Origin: Rhynchosporium graminicola
Taxonomy: Eukaryota; Ascomycota; Leotiomycetes; Helotiales; Ploettnerulaceae
Reading direction: 5' to 3'
Assembly: GCA_900074885.1 (NCBI GenBank)
Contig: FJUW01000062.1
Coordinates: 202,883 to 266,882, forward strand
Length of the DNA stretch: 64,000 nt
In this document: piece after piece, positions 22,980 through 34,881 of the stretch
How the letters are laid out: each line of letters opens with the position of its first letter
Position numbering within the stretch: the stretch's first letter is position 1
The notes under the pieces: generated by a model
The model's database searches: none
Seen by the model: the letters and a program-made list of their open reading frames with translations, nothing else
Told to the model about the DNA's origin: nothing
Program-made: the position numbers and the translations under genes

Positions 22980-24401
22980 ATGAAGTGTTTACTTTCGCTT
23001 GGGCTCCTGCTAGCCAGCATTGGCCAAGCAGTCGCCGATAATCCTATCATTCAGACGATTTACACCGCAGATCCAGCACCGTATGTGTACAATGACACCA
23101 TCTGGCTCTTCGCAGACCACGACGAGGATGCAGCGAGCAGCTTCTTTCTAATGAAAGAATGGCGTCTATACTCCAGCACTGATGTCGCCAACGTACGTAT
23201 TTGCCGAAGCCTAGTTCTCTCTTACAATGCCTTAATAATTCTTGAGACTTGTCTCATGATCCATATCCGATTCTTGAAATAGATTGTAGAAGCTTTGCTA
23301 ATCGCAATCGCGTAGTGGCAAGACTGGGGAACAGTAGCCAGCCTGTCATCGACATTCAAGTGGGCAACAGACAGAGCCTGGGCACCGCAGACAATCGAAC
23401 GCAACGGCGTCTTCTATATGTACTGCCCTGTGCAGATCAGTAGTGGTGCCATGGCAATTGGCGTTGCCACCAGCAAGTCTATCACCGGTCCATACGTGGA
23501 TGCTCTAGGGAAGGCACTGGTATCGAACAACAACATTGACCCAACTGTCTTTATCGACGATGATGGTCAAGCATATATGTATTGGGCGAATCCGGGACTG
23601 TATTATGTCAAGCTGAATAAGGACATGATCTCGTACAGCGGTTCAATTGTTAGCGCCAGCAAGCCGAATGGTCTCGTAGAAGCACCCTGGCTGCATAAAC
23701 GTAATGGCAATTATTACCTGTCATACGCCTCCAATGGGATCCCGGAAAGCATTTCATACTCGACGTCTACAAGTCCTATCGGACCATGGACTGGCAAGGG
23801 AGGGACCATCATGGCCGCTGCAGGCGGTTCTTTCACCAACCACCAGGGAATCATCGACTATAAAAATCAGTCGCTCTTCTTCTACCATGACGGCTCACTT
23901 CCAGGCGGCGGTGGCTATCACCGATCTATATGTATCGAGGATTTCAAGTACGGCTCCGATGGTTCCATTCCTACCATCAAGATGACAACCACTGGTTCTG
24001 CCCAAATTGGTAGCCTTAACGCATACGTTCAGACATCGGCCACCACAATTGCCTTCTCCTCAGGCGTGAAGACGGAAAAGTATAGCGAAGGGTTCATGCA
24101 TGTAACCAAGACCAACGCCAACGGTGCCTATATCAAGGTTAAGGGGGTAGACTTCGGTTCTGCGGGCGCCTCATTACTTTCAGTTCGAGTCGCCAGCTCG
24201 AAGGGCGGCGGCAAACTTATCGCGAGCCTGGGAAGCAAGACTGGTACCGTGATATCTACTTGCAATGTCCCATCGACGGGTGGTACACAGAAATGGGAGA
24301 CAGTGAACTGTTCAGTCACGGGTGCCAAGGGCAAGAATGACTTGTACTGGACGTTCTCGGGAGATTTTGGCTTTGCTTGGTGGCGCTTTACGGCTAGCTA
24401 A
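22980..24401 (+). CDS. Secreted glycoside hydrolase family 43 enzyme with C-terminal CBM6
   Basis: Two exons, 22980-23192 and 23316-24401, 432 residues; the 123-base intron is long for this window. A signal peptide (CLLSLGLLLASIGQAVA) is present. The five-bladed GH43 domain covers about residues 20-310. Catalytic features: base Asp in TADPAPYVYND, pKa-setting Asp in NIDPTVFIDDDG and acid Glu in GLVEAPWLHKRNGNYYLSYA. A CBM6-like beta-sandwich covers about 315-432 (KVKGVDFGSAGA, STGGTQKWETV, ending FAWWRF). GH43-CBM6 enzymes act as arabinofuranosidases, xylosidases or related exo-acting enzymes on plant cell-wall polysaccharides; the exact substrate cannot be read here. Context with the S10 peptidase suggests a small secretome patch. 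Confidence 0.9.
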
Positions 24402-25617
24402 GCAACCACCGTGGCTCGTGATTTCGAGGATTGAATTCGTGGCTGGCGAGCCGTGTTTTGGCAAAATTTGAATCATTAAAAAGCTTCAAATAATATCCAC
24501 ATTTTACCTGATTGGATATCATATCAACTCAGTAGACCCTTTTCGCAAGCCTTTTATCCTTGAGAATCCATTTCAGGGCCTTCTTGCCGTCCTTCCGATG
24601 TTCCTGGCTTCGAAAAGTCGCTGTGGCATAAATCGCTTACAAGTTAACATCCATGTTCTTTCATCCTAGGCTAAGTCGTCCACTACCTAATATTCTTCAT
24701 CTCATTTTATACATGTTAGCCTGTTGCTTCACATGCAACCTTTGCTTAGCACTCGGGTATAATAGAGAATCTACATCCCTTTGATTGATTGTACTAAGAA
24801 CACAACTATAACGCATCACTTATTCCTCACCCAGTATTAGTAATCTGGTTTATCGTGAATATACGTCATATCAAAGAACATCTAATAGATTTCTTACCTG
24901 CATCCATCTTACGATCCATTTCATTCCGATCGTTTCGGCACCTTCTATCTCTATCACTTCAATTTCTACAATCTACTATGCTAACATTGCTAAGAAGACG
25001 AGATGAAACATAAATGGATTCCTGGTACATTCAGATGAACAACTCCATGGCTAGGTCAACAGGAGGCAAAGGCGGCTTAGCGTTGATCCGGCCAAGCTGC
25101 CTCAGGTCATGGATTACTGATCTATTGTGTAAGGTCCAAATCTTGACAAAGCCAAATCTTAGAATTTATAGTAATGCGACTTGTATCCATCAATTATGCG
25201 TCGGCTATACACATCTGTCACAAGATGAGTGTATAGCGTACATTGTTATCTGTTCCAACAGATATGCGAACTGCACCTTCTTTTGTTGACCTCGCTTACT
25301 CACCCCCACTTTTAGCAGTGGCAAGGACGAGGCTTTCTAAATTCTCAAAAAAACTGGTTTGGATGAGCAGAATTGCTGTGTATTTAAGGCTGCAGGTTAT
25401 CTCGCGGTAGCAGTACATGTGAGATGAGGTGGGGCCTGCTCATGTACAAAGATTACAGGTATGCCTTCCAAGAACCGGGAGATTCTCATTTAAGTCCTAG
25501 CTTGAGATGTTTCTACCTTTGGACAGAAATCAGTCATAATTCTCGATATCCCTAAAGTAACCTCGCCAATATTAAGTCAACCAAAACTAATCATTGATCA
25601 ATTGGCGCAACTTTCCG
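24402..25617. other. Gap, nothing recognised
   Basis: 1.2 kb of mildly AT-rich noncoding sequence between the GH43 gene and the SDR pseudogene. Short open frames have no resemblance to known proteins. Confidence 0.55.
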
Positions 25618-26258
25618 ATGACTTCTTCACCACCCGTTCATAGGTCCACCAAGACTGTCTATCACGACCAGTACCCCTCGATAAATGTCACCCGAGACTC
25701 TTTCTCCCAAGAAGGAAAAGTCATCCTCGTCACAGGCGCCAGTCAAGGACTCGGGCGAAAAGTAGATCCTAGTCCGAGTAAAATATTCTCTGCTGACGTT
25801 TCATGCAGGCATTTGCAGGTTCATTTGCCAAAGAAGGTGCAAGACCCATCATAATCATTGCCAGAAATGCCGCAGAGCTTGAGGAAAACAATTGATGAAG
25901 TCAATGAAATCAACCCTGATAATATGGTGCTCTCCATCTATGGATATCCGAGATGAAAAGGCTGTTCAAATTCTTTTCGCAGACATTCGATTGACGTTTA
26001 GGACAGCGGATGTGTTGATCAATGACGCTGGGTCTGGCAAATCTGCTCCTCCTATCAATGATACTGAAGTAGCCGACTTTTGGCGTGCTTTTGTGCGTAT
26101 CTGAACATTTTTACCCATGTCATCCTGCTGACGTCGAGCTGCAGGAAGTCAAAGTGAAGGGAACCCTCCTCATGACCCCATAATTCCTCAAATTAGTAGA
26201 AAACACGAAGCCCGCAACAATCATCAACATACCTGCCGGGAGAAAGATAGGGAGATGA
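25618..26258 (+). pseudogene. Broken short-chain dehydrogenase/reductase (SDR) gene
   Basis: The start MTSSPPVHRSTK leads into a classic SDR beginning with the cofactor motif VTGASQGLGR. A plausible intron (GT at about 25763, AG before 25809) joins it to AFAGSFAKEGARPIIIIARN. Just after AELE the frame is lost by a small indel in GAGGAAAACAATTGATG and continues in another frame (TIDEVNEINPDN). A second indel before MDIRDEKAVQILF shifts it again, then LINDAG appears in the NNAG position. A further intact-looking intron is followed by KGTLLMTP and a stop, while TIINIPAGR is still readable beyond it. The catalytic Tyr-x-x-x-Lys half is missing. Splice sites persist, so the decay is recent and by indels rather than by RIP. 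Confidence 0.8.
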
Positions 26259-27965
26259 AGCAGGACTCACCGAGTTTTACAGGTCTAGCACTCAGTCTGG
26301 CTTCTCGTTAACGGCATAGGCTTCTCTGATTATTCTATAAACGGGTTTCCGTTGAGACTCAAAAACACTATTATTTGTATATTCGATAGGGAGTCAGTAA
26401 ATTGCCTGTAAATTCAGAGCATAATAAAGAAGGTCCACTACTAGCTATGGCGAATGATTAACCGGTCGGGATCGGTAATAACGACTGGAAGCCACGAATG
26501 CCAAAAAATAAGCTACACGACAAAGCTTGGCAGTATAGAGATGTAAACAAACTGATAGCTTGAGCAATTGAAGGCCGAATATGACTAAGGCTGAGACAGT
26601 TGGTTTGTATTAGGGCTTACAGTGGCAAGTGACAAAGCGATCTTGCTCATCGACATGGTACGGGAAGAAACCCTGAGAACCGAGACACGACGATGCTTTG
26701 CGGATAAAGGTATTGAAAATGGATGTTTCTAGATTGTTCGGCTTGAAAAGAAGACGGTTCAGAAGAGAATGCTATGATCCATCTGAACAGAAAGTTGCAT
26801 GGACAGGTTTCATCTGGCTACATTACTAGTGGGCATACACAAAGGTCTCGATCAATCGAAGTCGGTGTTGCAAGATCGCCATTACCGTCGCTAATCGCTG
26901 CATAGTAATCAACGATAATAGTCTTGTGTAGATAGGCATCTAGTGAAGAGCTTCTCGATCATTCAAAAAACTGCCATGTTTCCATCGGTTGAATGTGTCG
27001 GAAGGGAATCAAGCAACTTTTATTGAAAATGAGGACGAAGATATGGTTGTCGTTCTATTTTTTGAAATGTATTCTTTGAAATGGGCCAAGGTAGGTAGAA
27101 GTAGAGTAGTATCTCGACTATGATTATGAATTTCCGTGGTCGGTCTATTTCTATTTTATTTCTTATTTTATTTTATATCTTGTTTCATATTCTATTTCTT
27201 GTTTTATATCTTGATTTATTCCTTACTTTGTTTTCCATTTTCCCCATGTTGACTTCTATTTTATTTCTATTTTATTTTCATTCTATCTCTATTTCCATAT
27301 TTAGAAGCTCGCTCCGCTTTGGGCGGTGCAGTCCAAGCTCCACCTCCACCCAAAGAATGCATCTGGATCTCCGTAGACTCGTAGACATACCCGTGCGGTT
27401 ACTTGTTGACTTAACACGGCACCAATTTCGCCTGGTCTTGCCTCAAAATCTATCTTCCTTTTTTCTCACTTCCCGCCCAGATTATCGAATATTGTGTTCG
27501 TCGTTCATCGACGCTGCTCAAGAACCGCCGAGCCGCAGCCATAATCTCCTTTCACGCCTTCACTTCACTTCACTTCGCTTCAACCATTATGCGCCGGCGG
27601 TGACTGCAATACCGACAACACCACTTTACGAAACGACGGTACACAGGGGCACCAGATTCATCCTCCGACAACACAAATACAGCACATTCATCCTCAGTCA
27701 TCAGTTCGTTAGGAGAGCCCGCACCGCAGCCCGAGCACTGCCACTGATAAGCCTCCTCATTCACTCCTCTTTTTCTCTCGCGATATCGAACCAATCTCCT
27801 ATCCCATTCAGGCCAGCCGCGACCTTCGAACACAGGCTCTCTGCCACCTGAGGAGGAGAGGCTATTCTCTCGCATATCGCAGGTGCTGGTCACTAGTCAC
27901 TTTACATTCTTTTCGATCGACTTGCGACGATACCCCCAAGACCTTGACCGGAAATCATACAAATA
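26259..27965. other. Gap with a T-rich tract upstream of the F-box gene
   Basis: 26.3-27.1 kb shows nothing recognisable. A strongly T-rich tract of TTTTATTT-like words covers about 27140-27300 on the plus strand and is followed by the pyrimidine-rich 5' region of the F-box gene. The 243-codon open frame here is low-complexity Phe/Leu/Ile from this tract and is not considered a gene. Confidence 0.55.
27140..27300. repeat. T-rich low-complexity tract
   Basis: Repeated TTTTATTTC/TATTT words over about 160 bases, on the upstream side of the F-box gene. Such tracts are common in fungal promoters and may exclude nucleosomes. Confidence 0.7.
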
Positions 27966-29764
27966 ATGCACGTGGGAAATGTGTCTCGATCGGACTCATT
28001 AGCAACGCTGATGACAACTGCCTCCACGCCGGCAACTCCTGGACCCTCCACTCCGACGAATGTTCGATCAGTACCACTAAACCAACTGAAGGTCGATGAA
28101 ATCGAAAACGGTATCGTGCCTCCGGCGAGACCGAAGAGCACGCCTTTCCCCCACCAAGATCTGATGGATGGAAATATTCAAAGCCCACAGCGTCTCTTCG
28201 ATGTCGACTCTCCCAACCCTTTACAATCTACCTACGGCCTCTATGCGACGCAGCACATACAGCGGGCCACTTCGGTATCTCCCTTAAAAGATCTGCCAGT
28301 TGAGATTCATGAGTGTGTTTTGGACTATTTGTTTGGCGTGCGGGCCTCAGCGTCGTCCAGGACAGCGGCCGCAGGCAATACAAAGGTTCTACGAAATTGG
28401 GGAACCGCACTTCGACACTCGAGAAGACGTGAGGTTTCAATACTGGCTTTGGTCAGCAAGCAGTGGAGAGTACTGGTTCAAGATCGGCTATATCGACATT
28501 TGAAGATCAAGGGGACAAGAGAGTCTGTGAACCTGGCGAATCTGTGGTTCACCCAGCACCAGCATCTCTGCTGCTATGTCAAGCACATCGAAATTTGGTT
28601 CCCTGTTTTCCAGCCCAAGAATCCAGCCTTTGATCGTACTCTTCGAATTCCATCTACAACCCCGGATCGCTCTGTGGTCCTTCGATCGCTTGGAAGCCTA
28701 GTAGATACTGGCTTCACAATCACATACCAATCACCGTCGAACAACTGTACCTTGGAGGAAGTATTCAGGTTTGTGGGTATGACATTTGGAGAGGCCTGTA
28801 TTTTGACATTGGAGGGAGGAGAGAGAAAGAAGCCTCCGATGGTTAGGCATCACAAGGATCCTGCAACTAGCGCCCTGCCGATTATCGATACCATCCGGAC
28901 TCTTGTCTGTAAGGGTCAATGGAACCTCATTCGATCAGACGATGATTTCCAGAACATAGTTGCAGCTCTGCCGAATCTGAGCGAATGGCATGCGTCTTAC
29001 GCAAAACCCAAATCAAAGAGCTATATTTCTATGGCCACCATCCTTCCAAAGCTCCCACAAAACCTCACACACCTGAATGTATGCTTGGAGGCCGATTACC
29101 GCCGGGAGGCAGTATCTCCAGCATTCTCTAGGAAAGCTGCGAATGTAACGCATCTGTGTGCAGAAATGGCCAAGGCGATACCGACATTGGAGCACCTATC
29201 ATATACCGGCAGAGTCTGTTTTTCATTCTTCGATCAAGCCGCCAAGTTGTCGGATCCTCGAAATTCACGTCTGAAGAGTGTTGATATCGTTGTGAAGAAC
29301 GTCTGTCGACCTGCTGGCGTCTGGAATGACGGTTCAGGTATCACAGATGCAGCTTTTATTGCTGCCTTTGAGCGGCTGGTAATATCCGGGATCAAGTCTC
29401 TCGACAAATTAGCCGCGTTGCAATTCTTGAGGATTCGATTCCTCGACCTAGGTAAGCCCAAAGATTTTGCAGTTAGACTTCTATCAAGCTGACCATTGTA
29501 GATTCGCAAGTGCCAGCTCTCAATCCTTACTTCCAGTTGCTATATAGACAATGCACTGGACTTTGGAGTGACGAGATTGTTGAGGCGCTCAAGCGAGCAC
29601 GTCCTGCCACTAAATTCATTGAGAAGCCAGATGATCTATGCGAATTCGAGTTTAAGGATGGTCAACTGCGACCTCCACCGACATTCTCCAAGACCAAGCC
29701 TCTATCTATCAAGGTCTCAAGCTATCTCACGCTCTCTCGCAATGACGGCATCACCATCCACTGA
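27966..29764 (+). CDS. F-box domain protein
   Basis: Two exons, 27966-29451 and 29502-29764, 582 residues. A disordered Ser/Thr/Pro-rich N-terminus of about 105 residues precedes an F-box: LKDLPVEIHECVLDYLFGV, then an insertion of about 30 basic residues, then ILALVSKQWRVLVQDRLYRHL. The remainder resembles the leucine-rich-like C-terminal part seen in many Pezizomycotina F-box proteins (for example NLTHLNVCLEADYRREA, LEHLSYTGRVCF). It would bind Skp1 in an SCF ubiquitin ligase and present an unknown substrate. The downstream exon continues the frame after a 50-base GT-AG intron to a stop at 29762-29764. The F-box assignment rests on pattern only. Confidence 0.8.
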
Positions 29765-30163
29765 TACGTTTTGCTCTATTTTCTCTACTTGTTATTTGCT
29801 GTATCTGCTCAGGTATTTGAGAGACCGAAAAGAAATACGATTTGCTTTGCTCACGCCCGTGGATGGTTCCTCGGCGCTCTGTGGTGTAAGAATATAGGCA
29901 TGGCTGCATCTGGGACGGAATAAGCGATGGAGTTGCTGGCATATCGGGGCGTTTTGATCTTCGAGAAATTTGCGTAGATCACGCCTGTTGGCACTCAAAA
30001 TGAATCACGAACTGGAGTACATGGTGCAATTTGTCATTTAACATTGGGCTTGGCTCTGGAAATTTGATGACTGCTTGACTCAGAGATGTCAAAGAAGATT
30101 TGGGGCTTATTGCTGTGCTGTAATGGGCATCGAACGAAACAAAGGGTTTGATCTAAGCAATGT
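29765..30163. other. Convergent gap
   Basis: Shared 3' flanks of the F-box gene and GPI14. Nothing else seen. Confidence 0.6.
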
Positions 30164-31551
30164 CTACCTAGCTTTGACATGTACTTTTGGTGGTGATCTC
30201 GATGTCCACCCGATGTCTCCCACGATAATACCCAATAGCCACGTATTGGTCAGAAAGAAAAGTATGCTTGCTACCCAAAGCCCCGGAACGAATGTACTTT
30301 GACCGAGGAACTCGAGCTGGAATCCTTTCTGTAACCATAAAGCCTGTGTCAATACCCAAAGCACAGCTGCACTTATCCCTAAGGATTTGTTCGCTAGCAG
30401 CGATGAGTTGGGGAGGTAGAATGGGAGGAAGACCATGTACCATAAGAAGTACTGCGACATTTTAGCTTCATTGGGTATTGATTTTGATTGGTCTAGTAAA
30501 GTAGTGGAACATACCTGGCTAGTACAGACTTTGTTGAAGGTCACGAAAGCGAATGTTTGCGCGAGCATGGTGGAAGGGAGATCTTTCTTGGCAAGCAGAA
30601 GCGGGATGGCAACTGCTGAGAGGAAGAGCTGTGGAGCAAAAGCCAGGGATTCGAGACGGAATGATGATGTTCCTGGCGTGGAAGAAGAGAGGTAGAGGAG
30701 CGTGTTGTAAGGCGAGAAATTATGGCGATGGTCTATACGTGTGACGTGGTGGAAGTAGGTGTGTTGAAGGAATGGCCAGCCATAACTTTACCTTGGTCAG
30801 AAGATACTATGTAGAGAGGGAGCCAGACTTACAACGAGTACATCAATATGTTTAGGCTTGTAAATGTGATGAGACTGGTGATAGTGAGGGTGATTCGAGG
30901 ACCATTGCAAAACCTTCTTGCTAGACTGATTAAGTCTGTGTCTTTGCCTGTCTTTTTCGATGGATGGCTACTACCGATATGCTCATCGTCCATCCACCAA
31001 ATGATCGACGGTGCATATATAAATGGATAGATCTTAAAATGCACTCCAAAACCCAATAGAATCCCAGCCAGGAAGATCTTCTTCTGAGTGATAGCCCAAA
31101 GAAGAGCAATTACCATCACACCCAACAACCCCTCCGAGCTCCCCCTCGTACTTATCGTAGCAACCATAGGATTCAAAAGCCAAATACTCGCGAATTTTAA
31201 ACTCCTCTCCATCGACATCTTGTTCGAGCTTCGCAAAACCAGAACGATAAGCCATCCTGCGACTATGTCTCCAATTGCAAATAGTACTTTGCCGAACGAA
31301 AACCACGTGCTCGACCATGATGTTGGTATCAGCATCCAAGCCAGTAAAGGCGTGTAGCGGTAGGTCTCTCGATCGTATGGAGACAGCCCGTGAGCTGTGA
31401 AGCGGGCTGCGTCGGTGAAGACGTAGTAGTCGATGTCGGTGTATTTTAGAGGGGAGTTGGCATCTTGCCAGAGGCTGTAGAAGAATAAGACGACACGGAG
31501 CAGGATTGCGGCGGTGAAGACTAGAGAGGGACTGGAAAATAAGGTCGACAT
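30164..31551 (-). CDS. GPI14: GPI alpha-1,4-mannosyltransferase I (PIG-M family)
   Basis: Three exons: 31551-30833, 30785-30515 and 30451-30164, 425 residues, with introns of 47 and 63 bases. The enzyme adds the first mannose from dolichol-phosphate-mannose to the GPI anchor precursor in the ER lumen. The conserved DxD-type motif is D39-I-D41 in KYTDIDYYVFTDAARF, in the first luminal loop; other family marks are SPYDRETYRYTPLLAW, FASIWLLNPMVATISTRGSSE, GVHFKIYPFIYAPSI, and, after the first splice, YGWPFLQHTYFHHVTRIDHR with HNFSPYNTLLY. Multiple membrane helices span the protein. The final exon supplies SQYFLWYMVFLPF, also conserved. Length is normal. It is divergent from the TRAX gene, 205 bases apart. 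Confidence 0.94.
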
Positions 31552-31756
31552 GTTATCAGAGTTTTTATATCGAACGGAATTGGGAAGAATTAAGAGAAGG
31601 GAAGCAGATTTCCTTAATAGTATGCAAAGATGTAGCCAGTCGGAGGGAGTTTGTTTAGCTTCCTTTGACGATGTTCGGTTCAGCTGTGGCTGAAATTGCC
31701 GAGCTCAAGCTCAAGCTTCAGCCTCTCCTCTCCCAAATACAACCCTGAACATCTCC
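31552..31756. promoter_or_regulatory. Short bidirectional promoter, GPI14 and TRAX
   Basis: Only 205 bases separate two divergent start codons, so both promoters share this segment. A reverse CCAAT box (ATTGG) lies at about 31579-31583. Confidence 0.6.
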
Positions 31757-32747
31757 ATGCCCGGACCCTCAAGCCAGCCAGCGTCTGATCTTGTGCTGAG
31801 ATCAACCCAGAAACCAATGTCAATTCCAGACAGACAGATGCCAGGAGTCAAGAGAAATCACGATGGGGCTGAAAAAGCGCCGGAGCAGGATGTGAAAATC
31901 TCGCCTTTCATGCCGATGTTTGAGAAGTTTCGCGATGAGTTAGATGAGCATCATGACCGTCGTGAGCGCATCATCAAGGCCTCGAGAGATATCACGGCTG
32001 CGAGTAAGAAAATGTGAGTCTCTAGAATCCCAATCATGCTAAAAACTAACACCAGGCAGTATTTTCGCACTTCAAAGGTAAATCACGTTTATCTCTAGCA
32101 GGCAATTGATATCCCAAACTAACCCGAGCAGAGTGCGGTCGTTGAGGAGCACAATACCTCCAAAGATAGCTTCAGAAGTACAGGCGAAGGCTTCAGCAAT
32201 GCAGGAGCAATTCCTTTCAATTGCACCTGACCTGACTGGTATCAATGCATGGCGGTATCAACGACAAATCTCTGGCGGAATTCAAGAGTATATGGAAGCC
32301 ATCTCATTCCAGCACTATCTCATCAACCAAACCCTGATCACGCTTGAAGAAGCCGCGCAATCTCTACCAGAAACCATCACTCTCACCGGAGATGATTATG
32401 TCTTAGGTATCTTCGACCTAGTAGGCGAATTGATGCGCTTTGCAATTACGACGATGGCCACGACGGGAAGTCTTCCAGGATCAAAAGGCGCGGACTCTAC
32501 GACGGAGGATCGTGACATCTTGATCGATTTGAGGTCTTTACGAACGAGCTTCCAGGCTTTGGATACGACAAGTTGTGGAGGAACGGGATTGGGTAAGGAT
32601 GTGGAGAAGAAGATGGAGGTTATGAAGACTTGTGTGGAGAAGGTTGAGACGGCTGTGTATGGGATGATCATCAGAGGAAGAGAGAGACCGAAGGGTTGGG
32701 TTCCAGATCTGGCTGATGATAGGGGAGGTGCTGTTGAGAGTTATTGA
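31757..32747 (+). CDS. Translin-associated factor X (TRAX), C3PO nuclease subunit
   Basis: Three exons: 31757-32013, an 18-base micro-exon 32060-32077, and 32132-32747, 296 residues. The micro-exon is required: it yields SKKIIFALQRVRSL, the conserved translin-family helix. TRAX partners translin in the C3PO complex, an RNase that trims tRNA precursors in Neurospora and removes the siRNA passenger strand in animals. The catalytic acidic residues appear conserved: E144 and E147 in GGIQEYMEAISFQHYL and D187 in LGIFDLVGELMRF. The N-terminus is disordered and about 50 residues long; the C-terminus has a short charged tail. No translin gene is in this window. Confidence 0.9.
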
Positions 32748-33336
32748 ATTGAGTGCTTGGGGCTTCAGGAAGTTGGAGGAGGGCTTTTGTACTTGAAAAG
32801 GGCTCATAGGTTTGTACTGGAGTACAGTAATTCAAGTTCAAGTTATAATAGATAGTAAATAATGAACACTTATGATGGCTGATAATTCCAACTCGCTGCT
32901 TTGATCTTGACACTGCCTGCCAGTGTCAAAATAAAGCTGGAAAGTGTAGGGTAGGAGAAGAAAAGGAGAAATCGAATACAGGTGCGTTTGTCATCTACCT
33001 GAAGTATAATACCATCTCACGTTCTTACCCTACTCGCCTGACCATCAGAAGCACTGAGACTGTCAAGCGAAATAAAGCCACCCTTACTTGTCTCGAAATC
33101 TTCAATATGTGATGTCCACCTTGAAAAATAAATATTGACTTCAGCCGCATGCATTTCAAGCTTCACTACCCCTCGGCAGACCTTCCCCGGCTAGGCGCTA
33201 CGTATAATGTAATGGAGCTGTCCGACCAAACCCTGTCTAGTTTTTGGGACTTGGAGTTTCGAAGCTCTTGGGCATATTTTTGTGCTCGAGAAACAACCTT
33301 CCACGTTTCTTTGAAGCATAACAGTAAATCGCGAAG
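32748..33336. other. Gap, nothing recognised
   Basis: 3' flank of the TRAX gene and promoter of the Sym1-like gene. No repeat or gene seen. Confidence 0.6.
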
Positions 33337-34002
33337 ATGTTCAGATGGTAAGTGCAGCTTCTCGGACATCAATTGATACTTCTCCACCCTCCGCGGAAGA
33401 TATGAGGTCTAATTGAGTGGACAGGTACCAAATGAAGCTGGCTACGCGCCCACTCCTCACCCAGAGTGTCACGACGGCGGTGCTCTTTGCAACTGGAGAT
33501 ACAATGGCACAGCAGTTAGTCGAGAAGAAGGGATTGGAGAAGCACGATCTGGCAAGAACTGGACGAATGGCATTATACGGAGGAGGTGAGATCCCTCGAC
33601 CTACACCTAGATTCACAAAACTGACAATTCCGTCGTACAGCTATCTTCGGACCAGCCGCCACGACGTGGTTCAAATTCCTGCAGAACAAAGTCGTACTGA
33701 AGAATAAAAACGCCGAGATTCTGGCCCGGGTAGCATGTGATCAGACAATGTTCGCCAGCACCAACTTGTTCGTCTTCCTCAGCAGCATGGCTATCATGGA
33801 GGGAACGAGTCCGAAGGATAAATTGGACCAGAGCTATTTGACGGCTTTGAAATCCAATTGGATGGTGTGGCCGTTCATTCAATGCGTCAACTTCAAGTTC
33901 GTGCCTTTACACCACCGAGTCCTGGTCGTCAATGTTATCTCGTTGGGGTGGAATTGCTACCTAAGCTTCCTTAACAGCCAGACGCCTGCCAAGTCAATTT
34001 GA
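33337..34002 (+). CDS. SYM1: Mpv17/PMP22-family mitochondrial inner membrane protein, Sym1-like
   Basis: Three exons: an 11-base first coding exon 33337-33347, then 33425-33585 and 33641-34002, 177 residues. Splicing gives MFRWYQMKLATRPLLTQSV, the normal family start, so the Met six codons later is less likely. Four hydrophobic helices are present. Family marks are ATGDTMAQQLVE, RTGRMALYGGAIFGPAATTW, ACDQTMFAS, SIMEG-type MAIMEGTSPKDKL, and the C-terminal signature WMVWPFIQCVNFKFVPLHHR with NVISLGWNCYLS. Yeast Sym1 is an inner-membrane protein needed for growth on ethanol at high temperature; Mpv17 proteins form membrane channels. Length is right for the family. Confidence 0.93.
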
Positions 34003-34881
34003 GGTATGGATGTAATTGGAAACGGGAAATAGAAGCTCTGGTACAATTTCCAGCTGCTGCATCTTCACAGAATACTGCATATGGGTCTGCTTTATAAACA
34101 GTTTGGCGTCCAGGCGTTACATTCACATGCTGCTAACGAGATCATTCGATATCTCTAAGTAATGATCTCGTTCGAAGTCATACATTTTTTTCGCACAAAT
34201 AAAAAGGACCTCAATTCAGCCTGTCTATCAAGTGTCTTCAGTTCCTGGTATGACTTGGGGCTGTCCGTGTCCCTATAAATGCTCGATATTGTATGAGAGT
34301 CGGCAAAGCTGTGATAATAGGTAATAGTGTGTCACCACAGCTTGCGGCACTCGATTTAACATCCCACCATTCACAAGTGTCCACTTATTGGCTCCACATT
34401 GATAATCTATAAAATATATCCTCGTACTAGAAACTATTTCAAACTTGCGGCTGAAGATAAACAAAAGAAGCCGTATTTAGTACAAGGGTACACGTGACCT
34501 TTAACCTCTTTCGAGCCAAGCGCTGTTATTTGCGCCTGAAGATTGTCCGTCTTCGAAAATTAGAGGAAGTTGCAAATCGTAAAAGGCGAACAGTCCCATA
34601 CACCTTCACGAATCGTTCTATTTATTTTTGACGAATTGCCCGGAGCAATTGTCGCCAAACTCGAGCCTTCCTATTCAGAACAAACCTGCGCTTGCCACTT
34701 TCAGCGCCACACTTCACACCACCGCTCGCTCCTACGATTCACGAACGAAACAATTCATCACCTTAGTCAACACTTCAGACGAGCCGACCAACGAATTACT
34801 TCTTGACAGCTTTCGGCGAACAACCACTCGACCACTTTCATAACCACCCTCTTCCTCATACTCTTACAAGCAACCGCAATC
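34003..34881. other. Gap, promoter of eIF4E
   Basis: 0.9 kb noncoding, with C/T- and A/C-rich words near 34680-34870 that look like a transcribed leader. No other gene seen. Confidence 0.55.

Noticed and set aside
27120..27851. 243-codon open frame on the plus strand
   Set aside because: Its first half is Phe/Leu/Ile low complexity from a T-rich tract and the rest has no family; it sits in the promoter and leader of the F-box gene.
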